Source: Pseudorhodoplanes sp. (GTDB lineage Bacteria > Pseudomonadota > Alphaproteobacteria > Rhizobiales > Xanthobacteraceae). From it: DNA of 64,000 nucleotides. Position 1 is the stretch's first letter. The number at the start of each line of letters is the position of its first letter. This document shows, piece after piece, positions 19,107 to 28,649 of the stretch. Location of the stretch: contig JALHOD010000015.1 of NCBI GenBank assembly GCA_022843165.1, forward strand, positions 34,377 to 98,376, read 5' to 3'. Under the pieces are notes generated by a model. It was not told the origin of the DNA, did no database searches, and saw only the letters and a list, made by a program, of their open reading frames with translations. The position numbers were made by a program, and so were the translations under genes.

Positions 19107-19400
19107 ATGACCGGTACGACGCGTTCGAGCGAGGGGCTGGACCCGCGTCGCCGCAGACTTCTGTTCCGCTCCTGGCACCGGGGGATCCGGGAAGCCGACC
19201 TGCTGATGGGGCGCTTCGCCGATTCCTGCATCGACGACCTGTCCGACGCCGAGCTCGATCAATATGAAAGTCTGCTCGATGTCCCCGATCACGATCTCTA
19301 CGTGTGGGTCACCGGCGAGATGGAGATTCCGGCGGCCTATGACACCGCCCTGATGAAAAAGCTGCGCGCCTTTCACAATGCCTCCGGAGATGCGCGCTGA
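19107..19400 (+). CDS. sdhE: FAD assembly factor SdhE
   Basis: 97 residues, a small helical protein with the RGxxE motif (RGIREADLL) and the family pattern RRRLLFRSWHRG, then YESLLDVPDHDLYVWVTG. SdhE helps attach FAD covalently to SdhA of succinate dehydrogenase. The stop overlaps the start of mfd by one base (TGATG), so the two are translationally coupled, a pairing often seen in alphaproteobacteria. Confidence 0.93.
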   Translation: MTGTTRSSEGLDPRRRRLLFRSWHRGIREADLLMGRFADSCIDDLSDAELDQYESLLDVPDHDLYVWVTGEMEIPAAYDTALMKKLRAFHNASGDAR

Positions 19401-22400
19401 TGGCCAGGTCTCCGGCCGAGCTGTTGCGGGCGGCCCAACCGCTGACCCTGTCGGGCGTGGCCGACGGCGCGGAAGGGCTGGTGCTGTCCGATCTGGCGCG
19501 GGCGGTGGCGGCCAAGCCGAACGCCCCGGGGATCAGCCTGGTGGTGGTCTGCCGCGATGGCCCGCGCATGGCGGCGCTGGCGCGGGGATTGTCGTTCTTC
19601 GCCCCCGACATTCCGGTGCTGGAATTTCCGGCATGGGATTGCCTGCCCTATGACCGGGTGTCGCCGCATGCCGGTGTGATGGCACAGCGCATGACCGCGC
19701 TGGCGCGTCTGGCCAGCACCAAGGGCCATGAAAAGGCATCGATCCTGCTCACGACGGTGAACGCCGCGCTTCAGCGCGTGCCGCCGCGCGACCGCGTGGC
19801 GGGACAATCGCTGTCGGCGGCGCCCGGCAATGTCCTGGGCATGGATCATGTCGTCGGCTGGCTGGAACTTAACGGCTATCTGCGCGCCTCCACCGTGCGC
19901 GAGCCCGGCGAGTATGCCGTGCGCGGCGGCATCCTCGACCTGTTTCCGCCCGGCATGGACGATCCCGTGCGCTTCGATTTCTTCGGCGACACGCTGGAGA
20001 CGATCCGCGCTTTCGATCCGGAGACCCAGCGCACGCAATATGAGATGCGCGCGCTCAATCTGGTGCCGGTGGCCGAATTCCAGCTCACGACCGAAACCAT
20101 CCGCAAGTTCCGCACCGGCTATGTCGCGGCCTTCGGCGCGACCGCGCCGGGCGACGTGCTCTATGAAGCCGTGAGCGAAGGCCGCCGCTATCCCGGGATG
20201 GAGCACTGGCTGCCGCTGTTCCATGACCGGCTGGATACGCTGTTCGATTATGTCCCGGATTCGCCAGTGGCGATGGAGCCGCTGGCGGACGAAGCCGCGC
20301 GCGAGCGGCTGGCGCAGATCGCCGACTATTACGACGCACGGAAGGAAGTGCCGGCCTCCGCCGGCGGCGCGCCCTACAAGCCGCTGCCGCCGGACAAGCT
20401 CTATCTCGCCGAAAAGGAATGGAAAGAGCGTCTGGACCAGAGATCGCTGGTGCGCGTCACCCCGTTCGCGGTGCCGGAGGGCGAAGGAGCCATCGTCGAT
20501 TCCGGCGCCAAGCAGGGCCACAATTTCGCGGCCGAGCGCGCAGAAGCCAATGCCAATGTGTTTGATGCCGTTACCCGGCACGTCCACGCGTTGCAGACCG
20601 CCGGCAAGCGCGTGATCGTCGCGCTGTGGAGCGATGGCGCGCGCGAGCGCATGAGCCACGTGTTGCGCGATCACGGCCTGCCCAACCAGGTCAACGTCCG
20701 CTCCTGGGCGGAGGCGCTGGCCCAGCCCAGCCCGCAGATTTCGCTCGCCGTGCTCGGGCTCGAGACCGGCTTCGAGACCGACAATGCTGCGGTCATCAGC
20801 GAGCAGGACATTCTGGGCGACCGCCTGGTGCGCTCGCGCCGCGCCTCGCGCCGCGCCGACAATTTCATCAAGGAAGCCACCAGTCTCGCCGCCGGCGATC
20901 TGGTCGTGCATGTCGATCACGGCATCGGGCGCTTCATCGGCCTGCAGACGATCCAGGCGGCCGGCGCGCCGCATGACTGCCTCGAACTGCATTATGCCGG
21001 CGGCGACAAGCTGTTCCTGCCGGTGGAAAACATCGAATTGCTGTCGCGCTACGGCGCGGAGGAGACGCAGGTCGATCTCGACCGGCTCGGCGGCGGCGCC
21101 TGGCAGGCGCGCAAGGCGCGGATGAAGAGCCGCATCCGCGAAATGGCGAACGAGCTTCTCAAGATCGCCGCGGCGCGCAAGCTGCATGAAGCGCCGAAGC
21201 TCGCGGCCGAGACCGGCTCCTATGATGAATTCTGTGCCGGCTTCCCCTACGAAGAAACCGAGGACCAGCTCGCCGCCATCAACGCGACGCTCGACGATCT
21301 CACCAAGGGCCAGCCGATGGACCGCCTGATCTGCGGCGATGTCGGTTTTGGCAAGACCGAAGTGGCGTTGCGCGCGGCCTTTGTCGCGGTGATGAGCGGC
21401 AAGCAGGTGGCGGTCGTGGTGCCGACCACCTTGCTGGCGCGGCAGCATTTCAAGACCTTCACCGAACGCTTCCGTGGATTCCCGATGAAGATCGGTCAGG
21501 CTTCGCGGCTGGTGACCTCCGCCGACCTGAAGGACACCCGCGCCGGCATGGCGGCGGGCGAGATCGACATCGTGATCGGCACCCATGCGCTGCTCGGCAA
21601 GAATGTGCAGTTCAAGGACCTCAGTCTCGTGGTGGTGGACGAGGAGCAGCATTTCGGCGTGGCGCACAAGGAGCGCCTGAAACAGCTGCGCGCCGAAGTG
21701 CATATGCTGACACTGACCGCGACTCCGATCCCGCGCACCTTGCAGCTGGCGCTCACCGGCGTGCGCGATCTGTCCATCATCGCCTCGCCGCCGGTCGATC
21801 GTCTGGCGGTGCGCACCTTCGTCTCGCCGTTCGATCCGCTCACGGTACGCGAAGCTCTGCTGCGCGAGCGCTATCGCGGCGGACAATCCTTCTATGTCTG
21901 TCCGCGCATCGAAGATATCGCCGGTGCCAAGGATTTTCTCGACAAGAATGTGCCGGAAGTCCGCGTTGCCGTCGCGCATGGCCAGATGCCGCCGACGGTG
22001 CTGGAAGACATCATGTCGGCCTTCTATGACGGCAAGTTCGATGTGCTGCTCTCCACCACCATCGTGGAATCCGGGCTCGACATTCCGTCCGCCAACACGC
22101 TGATCATTCATCGCGCCGACCGTTTCGGGCTGGCGCAGCTCTATCAGCTGCGCGGCCGGGTCGGTCGCGCGAAAATCCGCGCCTATGCGCTGCTGACATT
22201 GCCGGCGGAACGCAAGATCACGGCACAGGCGGAGCGGCGGCTGAAAGTGTTGCAATCGCTCGACACGCTGGGCGCCGGGTTCCAGCTCGCCTCGCACGAT
22301 CTCGACATCCGCGGCGCCGGCAACCTGCTGGGCGACGAGCAGTCCGGCCATATCAAGGAAGTCGGCTTCGAGCTCTATCAGCAGATGCTGGAAGAGGCGG

Positions 22401-22906
22401 TGGCGAGCCTGAAGGCCGGCATCACCGAGCCGGTCGCCGACAAATGGTCGCCGCAGATCACAATCGGCACGCCAGTGCTCATTCCGGACGAATACGTCGC
22501 CGACCTGTCGGTGCGGCTCGGATTGTATCGGCGTTTGGCGGATCTCGAGGACGAGCGCGAGATCGACGGGTTCGGTGCCGAACTGGTGGACCGCTTCGGT
22601 CCGCTGCCGGAAGAGGTCAAGCATCTCCTGCAGATCGTGGCGATCAAGTCGCTGTGCCGCCGCGCCAATGTCGAGAAAATCGACACCGGCCCGAAGGGCG
22701 CGGTGCTGTCGTTCCGCGATAATACATTCGCGAATCCGGAAGGTCTGGTTCGCCATGTGCACGACCTGAGGCCGGTGGCGAAAATCCGCCCCGACATGAA
22801 GGTGGTGTTCCTGGACGACTGGGAAGAACCGGAAGAACGCCTCACCGGCACGGCCGCGATCCTGCGCAATCTGGTCGGCATCGCCGAACAGGCGAAAGCG
22901 GCCTAG
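19400..22906 (+). CDS. mfd: Transcription-repair coupling factor Mfd
   Basis: 1168 residues. Domains in order: a UvrB-like region (residues 1-400), an RNA-polymerase-interacting CarD-like domain (AGDLVVHVDHGIGRF, ~495), a helicase core with Walker A CGDVGFGKTEVAL (~645), DEEQHFGV (~748) and TATPIPRTLQLALTG, the region GRVGRAKIRAYALL, and the C-terminal TRCF domain. It displaces stalled RNA polymerase at DNA lesions and recruits UvrA. The start at 19400 overlaps the sdhE stop. The very long minus-strand frame across it is a shadow. Confidence 0.97.
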   Translation: MARSPAELLRAAQPLTLSGVADGAEGLVLSDLARAVAAKPNAPGISLVVVCRDGPRMAALARGLSFFAPDIPVLEFPAWDCLPYDRVSPHAGVMAQRMTALARLASTKGHEKASILLTTVNAALQRVPPRDRVAGQSLSAAPGNVLGMDHVVGWLELNGYLRASTVREPGEYAVRGGILDLFPPGMDDPVRFDFFGDTLETIRAFDPETQRTQYEMRALNLVPVAEFQLTTETIRKFRTGYVAAFGATAPGDVLYEAVSEGRRYPGMEHWLPLFHDRLDTLFDYVPDSPVAMEPLADEAARERLAQIADYYDARKEVPASAGGAPYKPLPPDKLYLAEKEWKERLDQRSLVRVTPFAVPEGEGAIVDSGAKQGHNFAAERAEANANVFDAVTRHVHALQTAGKRVIVALWSDGARERMSHVLRDHGLPNQVNVRSWAEALAQPSPQISLAVLGLETGFETDNAAVISEQDILGDRLVRSRRASRRADNFIKEATSLAAGDLVVHVDHGIGRFIGLQTIQAAGAPHDCLELHYAGGDKLFLPVENIELLSRYGAEETQVDLDRLGGGAWQARKARMKSRIREMANELLKIAAARKLHEAPKLAAETGSYDEFCAGFPYEETEDQLAAINATLDDLTKGQPMDRLICGDVGFGKTEVALRAAFVAVMSGKQVAVVVPTTLLARQHFKTFTERFRGFPMKIGQASRLVTSADLKDTRAGMAAGEIDIVIGTHALLGKNVQFKDLSLVVVDEEQHFGVAHKERLKQLRAEVHMLTLTATPIPRTLQLALTGVRDLSIIASPPVDRLAVRTFVSPFDPLTVREALLRERYRGGQSFYVCPRIEDIAGAKDFLDKNVPEVRVAVAHGQMPPTVLEDIMSAFYDGKFDVLLSTTIVESGLDIPSANTLIIHRADRFGLAQLYQLRGRVGRAKIRAYALLTLPAERKITAQAERRLKVLQSLDTLGAGFQLASHDLDIRGAGNLLGDEQSGHIKEVGFELYQQMLEEAVASLKAGITEPVADKWSPQITIGTPVLIPDEYVADLSVRLGLYRRLADLEDEREIDGFGAELVDRFGPLPEEVKHLLQIVAIKSLCRRANVEKIDTGPKGAVLSFRDNTFANPEGLVRHVHDLRPVAKIRPDMKVVFLDDWEEPEERLTGTAAILRNLVGIAEQAKAA

Positions 22907-22914
22907 ACGTAAAG

Positions 22915-23589
22915 CTATTCCGCCGCAGACATGCGCTTGTCGCGCTCCGTCGCCGCGCGCTCGATGGCGTCGGCGAGATACTGCGCCGGCTGGGCGCCCG
23001 ACGTCGCCAGCAGATTGCCGAAGATGAAGGTTGGCACGCCCTCGATGCCGGCCGCTTTGGCGGCCTCGGCCTCCTGCGTGATGCGATCGACGTCGGTGTC
23101 GGTGTCGAGCAGGGCCGCGATCCGGTCGCGGTCGAGGCCGAGATCCGCCGCCGCCTGTACCAGCACGGCCCTGTCGGAGAGATCGCCGCCTTCGGTGAAG
23201 TAGATGTCCATCAGCCGCTGCTTCATCTGTGCGCTCTTGCCGGAAGGCTCCGCCCACAGAATCAGGCGATGACAGTCGAGCGTGTTGGGCTGGCGGGCGA
23301 TCTTGTCCATGGCATAGACCAGTCCTTCCTCGGCGGCGGCCGCAGCCACGCGCTGGGCGATGCCCTGGTAGCGGTCCACGCCGCCGAATTTCTTCGTGAG
23401 ATAGTCCGCCCGCGAAATGCCCTCACGCGGAATCCAGTCGTTCAGGAAATAGGGGCGGAAGCGCAGTTCCACCGGAATATGCGGCTTGAGCGCCAGCGCA
23501 TCCTCGATGCGCTTCTTGCCGATGAAGCACCAGGGACACACGACATCGGACACAATGTCGACGATCAGCGGATCTTTGGCTTGCGGCAT
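22915..23589 (-). CDS. DsbA-family oxidoreductase, FrnE-like
   Basis: 224 residues, no signal peptide, so it is probably cytosolic. The thioredoxin-like start (IVDIVSDVVCPWCFIGKKR) holds a CPWC active site; the segment GIEGVPTFIFGN contains the cis-Pro, and the helical insertion (residues 60-150) is as in FrnE proteins. FrnE-like proteins are thiol isomerases linked to oxidative-stress tolerance; the exact substrate here is unknown. It is convergent with mfd, with an 8-bp gap. Its last codons share a 14-base stretch with the end of the next gene downstream of its start (23628-24878). Confidence 0.88.
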   Translation of the reverse strand: MPQAKDPLIVDIVSDVVCPWCFIGKKRIEDALALKPHIPVELRFRPYFLNDWIPREGISRADYLTKKFGGVDRYQGIAQRVAAAAAEEGLVYAMDKIARQPNTLDCHRLILWAEPSGKSAQMKQRLMDIYFTEGGDLSDRAVLVQAAADLGLDRDRIAALLDTDTDVDRITQEAEAAKAAGIEGVPTFIFGNLLATSGAQPAQYLADAIERAATERDKRMSAAE

Positions 23590-23627
23590 GGCGACGCTCC
23601 TGTGCTCCGCGCAACCTAGGCGTCCGG

Positions 23628-24878
23628 CTATTCCGCCGCAATCGCCGTGGGGCTCACCCGCGCGATCAAGGTTTCGGCATTGTCGCCGGCCCTGCGCGCG
23701 GCCAGCGTTACGGCGGGGGCGGCCGCCTGCGGGGACGGTCCGGGCACCAGCATGGTGTGCTTGAGCACGCTGGCGATGCGGCGCGCGACCACATGCGCGT
23801 GTTTCAGATCGGTTTCCGCGAACATCACCAGCACCGAGCCGTCATGATCCTGGCAGGCGAAATCCGCACCGCGGATCAGCCTGCTGATCAGGCGGGCGGC
23901 ATCGGCCTTGACGCGCACGCCGCCGGCAAACACAAAACGCGCGATCGACAGGCCGGTGGCACGTTCGCCGGCATCGCGCAGCGCACGATCCAGATCGCGC
24001 TGAAAAATGTCCGGAAAATGCAACCCGGTTGTGGGGTCGATCACGCCGTCCTTGTCGAAGGAGTCCATCAGCCGGCGCAGGCGTGCTTCGAAGGCGTGCA
24101 GGCGCGCCAGCGGCATCACGCGAGCGGCGAGATGGCGGGGATCGTTGGCGTAAACGACATGCTGCAATTCCGGCAAGGGATACGACGGGGCGCTGCCCAG
24201 AATACCGACGGGAAGATCGCGGAAGCGCGTGTCCTCCGACAGCACGGTCAGCAGCGCGTTGACGTTCCAGGGATTGAACCCGTCCGCAATCACCAGTCCG
24301 TCGGCCTCGCGCGATTTCAGATAGCGCGCGGCGGTCTCGATGCTGAGCGCGCCGATCAACCCGGCGCGCTCACCGATGGCGGTCGCGAGCTCCGGATAGT
24401 CGCGGCCGCGTCCGGCCACGATGATGCTGGCATCGTCCAGCGGATCGCCGCTGGGCGCCGGCGGCAAGATCTGGCCCTTTTCTCTGGCGAGTTCGGCGCG
24501 GCGCAGCACGGCGGCGTGAAGCTGGCGCACCCGCAGCGCGGAGGACAGCCATTCCGAAATGAGCTTGGCGGAGGCATCGCGCGGCAACGGCAGGGCTTCG
24601 CGGTAGGGAATGTCGCTGTCGGGGGCGGCGCAGGCGATGACCGGCACGATCGGCATGCAGCCGGTCACGGTTTCCGACAGCAGCACGGCGACGCGCTGAT
24701 CGGCGGCGGCGTCGGGATCGGCCAGCAGGATCGCCGAAGGCCGCGCGGCGGCAATGGCATCGGCGATGTCGTCGGCGCGGGTGGTGACGACCGGGAACGC
24801 GCCGTCCGCGCCGAGTGTGTCCAGAAGCCCGGCGTCGGGATGTTCGGCGACGACGACAAGCGGGCCTTGCAGGGACAT
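23628..24878 (-). CDS. Degenerate GGDEF-domain protein
   Basis: 416 residues. The N-terminal half has two receiver-like alpha/beta regions (PLVVVAEHPDAGLLDTL, ILLADPDAAADQRV and ADGLVIADGFNPWNVNALL). The C-terminal half reads like a diguanylate-cyclase domain: DPTTGLHFPDIFQRDLDRAL at its start, then LISRLIRGADFACQ, but the GG(D/E)EF site is replaced by DHDGSVLVM. The protein probably cannot make c-di-GMP; it may act as a regulatory or nucleotide-binding partner. No signal peptide is seen. Start at 24878; 3' end 38 bp from the DsbA-family gene start. Confidence 0.75.
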   Translation of the reverse strand: MSLQGPLVVVAEHPDAGLLDTLGADGAFPVVTTRADDIADAIAAARPSAILLADPDAAADQRVAVLLSETVTGCMPIVPVIACAAPDSDIPYREALPLPRDASAKLISEWLSSALRVRQLHAAVLRRAELAREKGQILPPAPSGDPLDDASIIVAGRGRDYPELATAIGERAGLIGALSIETAARYLKSREADGLVIADGFNPWNVNALLTVLSEDTRFRDLPVGILGSAPSYPLPELQHVVYANDPRHLAARVMPLARLHAFEARLRRLMDSFDKDGVIDPTTGLHFPDIFQRDLDRALRDAGERATGLSIARFVFAGGVRVKADAARLISRLIRGADFACQDHDGSVLVMFAETDLKHAHVVARRIASVLKHTMLVPGPSPQAAAPAVTLAARRAGDNAETLIARVSPTAIAAE

Positions 24879-24979
24879 GGGGACGCCGTACGGGACCGTG
24901 TGGCAGACGCGATGATGCGTGCGCCATCCTCGCGCGCCGCGATTAATGGCGCGTCAACGCGGTCGCTAAAACGGAGCGA

Positions 24980-26548
24980 TTATGCCGCCGGCGGCCGCTC
25001 CGGCCGTTCGCGGAAGGCCCGCACGACCAGCGGATTGGCGCCGAAAGCTTCCAGTGCCTCGCGCATGGCCTGGCGATCCTCGGCGTTGCCGGCGAGGCGA
25101 TGCCCGGCGAAGGTGTCCGGCAACGCGGCCAGCGTGATCATGGGGCCGGCCCGCGCCACCAGATTCTGCAAGTCCCGCATAACGAAGCGGTAGCCGCCGA
25201 CGCTGACCACGCCCGCCGGCGGGCCGCCGATGATCGTGGCGCCGGAGGCCGCATCGACCCGGCAGGGATAGCCGGTGTCGATATAGCCGTCCTCCCTCTT
25301 GTCCATGCAGGGTGCGCCGCTGCGCTCCGCGCCGGGCGGATAATCGCCGCGCGGCACCATCGGTCCCCGCACGGCCAGGGTGCTGCGGGAGGTGAGGGTG
25401 AGTTCGGCGATCTGCACGCCGCCGGGCGCATGGCGCGGCGCCAGGATCGCGCCGTGGCCGAGTTGTCCCGGCTTGCCGACCGGATCGCGCCGCAGGGCGA
25501 GCATAGCGGTCTCGCCAAAGGCCAGGACGTCGGCCAGCGCGATATCGGCCTTCCGCCAAGCCGGGCTGGTCGCGATCCGTTCGGGCGCGCGCCACACCGC
25601 CATGATGCTTTTCAGTCCGTAGCCGTCCACCAGCACACCGGCCTCCGACAGGCGCGGGATCAGCGAACCGGGCAGGATGGCCAGCGCGCAATGATGGGAC
25701 GCGAGCTGCTCGGCCAGCACGCCGGGATCGAAGGGATGGTGCAGCACCAGCGTGCCGCCATTCAGCAGCCATGGCATCAGCCCGAGCGTGAAGCCGCAAA
25801 ACGAGGTCGGCATCAGCGATGACAGGATCGCATGGCCGTCCGCGACCGGGCATTCGAGTACAACGGCGAGACCGGCGGCCATCAATTCGCGATGGCTGCG
25901 CGGCACCGGGATCAAGCCCTTGGGCGTGACGTCCCAAGTGATGAGCGCAAGATGATCAGCGGCATGGCCATTGCGATCGCCGACCGCAACCGCGGTGTAG
26001 GGAATGTCGGTCTGGTCGAACAGGTCGTCGAGCGGCACCACGCCGTCCGCCGTCTCGACGCCAAAACCGCAGACATAGCGGATCGGAAAAATCTCCGCCG
26101 CCACTTCCATCGCCAGCCGGCCGTGATCGGCCTGGCCGATGCGTCCACAGGTAATGAGGGCCTTCACGCCCACGCGCGACAAGGCGGCGACGCAATCCGC
26201 CTGCCGCCACAGCAAGGGCAGCGGCGCCGCGATCATTCCCGCGCGCAGCACGCCGAGGATCGACAGAATGCCTTCGACCGTATTCGGAAGCTGGATGGCC
26301 ACCACCGCGTCATTCGACAGCCCCAGCCGCCGCAGGCGACCGGCGATGGCGGAAATCATCGCGTCGGCCTGCGCATAGGTCATGGTGCGCGGCGCGCCAT
26401 CGGTGAAACTTTCCCGATTGGGCGGATCGATCAGCGCGATCTCGTCCGGATGCCGCGCCAGCGCGCGCCGGAACATGTCGTCCAGCGTGCTGACCGGCCC
26501 GGAGAGCGGGCCGCCGGACAGATCCGGATATGCGTCGCCAAGAATCAT
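24980..26548 (-). CDS. Non-canonical ANL-superfamily (AMP-binding) protein, possible pseudo-enzyme
   Basis: 522 residues with the overall plan of an acyl-CoA synthetase: MTYAQADAMISAIAGRLRRLGL, AIQLPNTVEGILSILGVLRAGMI at the start and a full-length AMP-binding domain. Key adenylation motifs differ from the norm: the P-loop (usually SGTTGxPKG) reads ITWDVTPKGLIPV near residue 205; YGxTE reads FGETAML; the TGD motif reads DTGYPCRVD; the C-terminal catalytic Lys motif is not evident. Activity is doubtful, but the frame is intact, so the protein may have a different role. Start at 26548, 7 bp after the stop of the solute-binding gene, so the pair is coupled. Confidence 0.75.
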   Translation of the reverse strand: MILGDAYPDLSGGPLSGPVSTLDDMFRRALARHPDEIALIDPPNRESFTDGAPRTMTYAQADAMISAIAGRLRRLGLSNDAVVAIQLPNTVEGILSILGVLRAGMIAAPLPLLWRQADCVAALSRVGVKALITCGRIGQADHGRLAMEVAAEIFPIRYVCGFGVETADGVVPLDDLFDQTDIPYTAVAVGDRNGHAADHLALITWDVTPKGLIPVPRSHRELMAAGLAVVLECPVADGHAILSSLMPTSFCGFTLGLMPWLLNGGTLVLHHPFDPGVLAEQLASHHCALAILPGSLIPRLSEAGVLVDGYGLKSIMAVWRAPERIATSPAWRKADIALADVLAFGETAMLALRRDPVGKPGQLGHGAILAPRHAPGGVQIAELTLTSRSTLAVRGPMVPRGDYPPGAERSGAPCMDKREDGYIDTGYPCRVDAASGATIIGGPPAGVVSVGGYRFVMRDLQNLVARAGPMITLAALPDTFAGHRLAGNAEDRQAMREALEAFGANPLVVRAFRERPERPPAA

Positions 26549-26555
26549 GGGTGTC

Positions 26556-28436
26556 TCATGGCGTCGACGGCCTGTGCCACCAGGTTTCCGGCAAATAACC
26601 GAACAAGGACGTCGCCGCAGGATGCTCGATCCGGGCCCATCGCGCCACCCATTGTTCGGGCAAATGAAACAAGGGCACAACATAAAATCCGGAAATCAGC
26701 GTGCGGTCGAGCGCCCGCACCGCGGACACAAATTCCTCGCGTTCGCGCGCGCGCAGCAAGGCCGCGATCATCGCGTCGGTGGCCGGGCTGCGGGCGCCCA
26801 TATAATTGCGGGTGCCGTCGATGCCGGCCGATTCCGAACTCCAGTAAAAATGCTGCTCGTTGCCGGGCGAGAGCGACTCGTCCCAGCGGTTCTGGATCAT
26901 GTCGTAGTCGTAGGTCAGGCGGCGGCGGTCGAACTGCACGGCATCGACCACGCGCACCCGCATCTGGACGCCGGCGCGTTTCAGATCGCGCGCGAATGAC
27001 AAAGCCAGCCGTTCCTGGTCCTTGCTGGTGGCCAGAAACTCGAACGACAGCGGCTGGCCGGTGGCGCGATGGCGCAGGACCGAGCGCTGCAGGTCGAAAC
27101 CGGCCGCCGAAAACAGCGCGAGCGCCTTCTTCAGATTGTCGCGGTCGCGCCCGGAGCCGTCGCTCGCCTCGGGCCTCCAACTGCCGTTCATGATGTCGTC
27201 GCGCACCGCCTGCGGAAACGGCGCGAGCAGCGCGCGCTCGCGCGCATCCGCCGGACGTCCGACCGACGAGAGTTCGGAGCCTTCGAAATAGCTCGCGCTG
27301 CGTTCGTACAATCCGAAAAAGAAATTCTGGTTCACCCATTCGAAATCGAACAGCGTCGCGATCGCTTCGCGCACGCGGATGTCGGCGAAGACCGGGCGGC
27401 GGGTGTTGAAAACAAAACCCGACAGGCCTTTCGGCAGTCCGTTGGGAAATCCCTCCTTGATCACGCGGCCGGCGCGCAAGGCCGGAAAGTCGTAACCGGT
27501 TTGCCAGCGGCTGGGATCGAGTTCGGCGCGGACGTCGTAGAGCCCTTTCTTGAACGCCTCGAAATAGGCGTTGTCGTCGCGGTAATAGTCGAAACGAACG
27601 TCCTCGAAATTCCAAAAGCCGCGGTTGATCGGAAGGTTCATGCCCCAGTAGGAAGGATTGCGCACGAAGACCAGGCTGCGGCCGGGCTGCACGTCCTTCA
27701 CGATGTAGGGGCCGCTGCCGAGCGGCGGCTCAAACGTCGTCTCCTCGAAGGTGTCTGGATTGACCGCGTGTTTCGCCAGCACTGGCATCAGTCCGAGGAT
27801 GAGCGGCAATTCGCGGTCATCGCTGCCAGCGAGATCGAAACGGATACTGCGTTCGCCGGTGATCTCGGCTTTCGCCACCTTTCCGTAATAGGTGCGGTGA
27901 TTGGGGCGGCCCTTGTCGCGCAGCAATTGCCACGAGAACACGACATCGTCGGCGGTGACCGGCTTGCCGTCTGAGAACCGCGCGGACGGATTGAGCGTGA
28001 AGGTGACGAAGCTGCGCGCGTCGTCGGTCTCGACGCTCTGCGCGAGCAGGCCGTAGAGCGTGAACGGCTCGTCATAGCCGCGCGCCATCAGGCTTTCGAT
28101 CACATAGCCGCGGATCGACTGGGCGGCGAGCCCGCGCACCACGAACGGGTTGAGTGTGTCGAAGGTGCCCAGCACGCCCTGCACCAGCCGGCCGCCTTTC
28201 GGCGCTTGCGGATCAGCATAGCGCAGGACGGTGAAATCCGGGGGCAGGGCCGGTTCGCCGTGCATGGCGATGGCGTGGCGCGGGGTGGCCGCCGCGGCTC
28301 CCGCCCCGGACCACATCCCGAGGGCCGCCAGACAGCCGACCGCCATCTGGCGGATCCGGCAAGGGCGGCGGCGATGGGAACGGGACTGGGGCACGGCTGG
28401 TACGCGGTGATTCGGGGGCTGCAGGGTTACATACAT
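26556..28436 (-). CDS. Extracellular solute-binding protein, family 5 (YejA/peptide type), orphan
   Basis: 626 residues from the ATG at 28436 (MYVTLQPPN), or 596 from the ATG at 28346 (MAVGCLAALGMWSGAGAA), which gives a cleaner signal peptide and is my preferred start. The mature protein has FTVLRYADPQAPKGGRL, FTLYGLLAQSVETDDAR, VTADDVVFSWQLL and VFADIRVREAIATLFDFEWVN, as in oligopeptide and microcin-C-type (YejA) binding proteins in the periplasm. No permease or ATPase gene is nearby. It is coupled to the ANL gene downstream. Confidence 0.85.
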   Translation of the reverse strand: MYVTLQPPNHRVPAVPQSRSHRRRPCRIRQMAVGCLAALGMWSGAGAAAATPRHAIAMHGEPALPPDFTVLRYADPQAPKGGRLVQGVLGTFDTLNPFVVRGLAAQSIRGYVIESLMARGYDEPFTLYGLLAQSVETDDARSFVTFTLNPSARFSDGKPVTADDVVFSWQLLRDKGRPNHRTYYGKVAKAEITGERSIRFDLAGSDDRELPLILGLMPVLAKHAVNPDTFEETTFEPPLGSGPYIVKDVQPGRSLVFVRNPSYWGMNLPINRGFWNFEDVRFDYYRDDNAYFEAFKKGLYDVRAELDPSRWQTGYDFPALRAGRVIKEGFPNGLPKGLSGFVFNTRRPVFADIRVREAIATLFDFEWVNQNFFFGLYERSASYFEGSELSSVGRPADARERALLAPFPQAVRDDIMNGSWRPEASDGSGRDRDNLKKALALFSAAGFDLQRSVLRHRATGQPLSFEFLATSKDQERLALSFARDLKRAGVQMRVRVVDAVQFDRRRLTYDYDMIQNRWDESLSPGNEQHFYWSSESAGIDGTRNYMGARSPATDAMIAALLRAREREEFVSAVRALDRTLISGFYVVPLFHLPEQWVARWARIEHPAATSLFGYLPETWWHRPSTP

Positions 28437-28649
28437 GGTAACGCCCGGTCCCGGCCCCCGGCGATCATGATCCGGGGCCCCATGCTCGCCTTATCACCAT
28501 GATTTCGGGTCATGCCTTTATCCCAGCGGTAAATTCGGCTATCAGACGGACCCGAGGCGTCACGCTGTCGCCTTTTTTGGCGTCAAGACACCCGGAACGG
28601 CCATTGGGCCTGCCGCCGTCACCACGGCGAGAGAGAGGAACTGTACGAT

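Noticed and set aside
19373..23257. Minus-strand open frame of 1294 codons
   Set aside because: It is the shadow of mfd (and the DsbA gene); mfd has all of its motifs on the plus strand.
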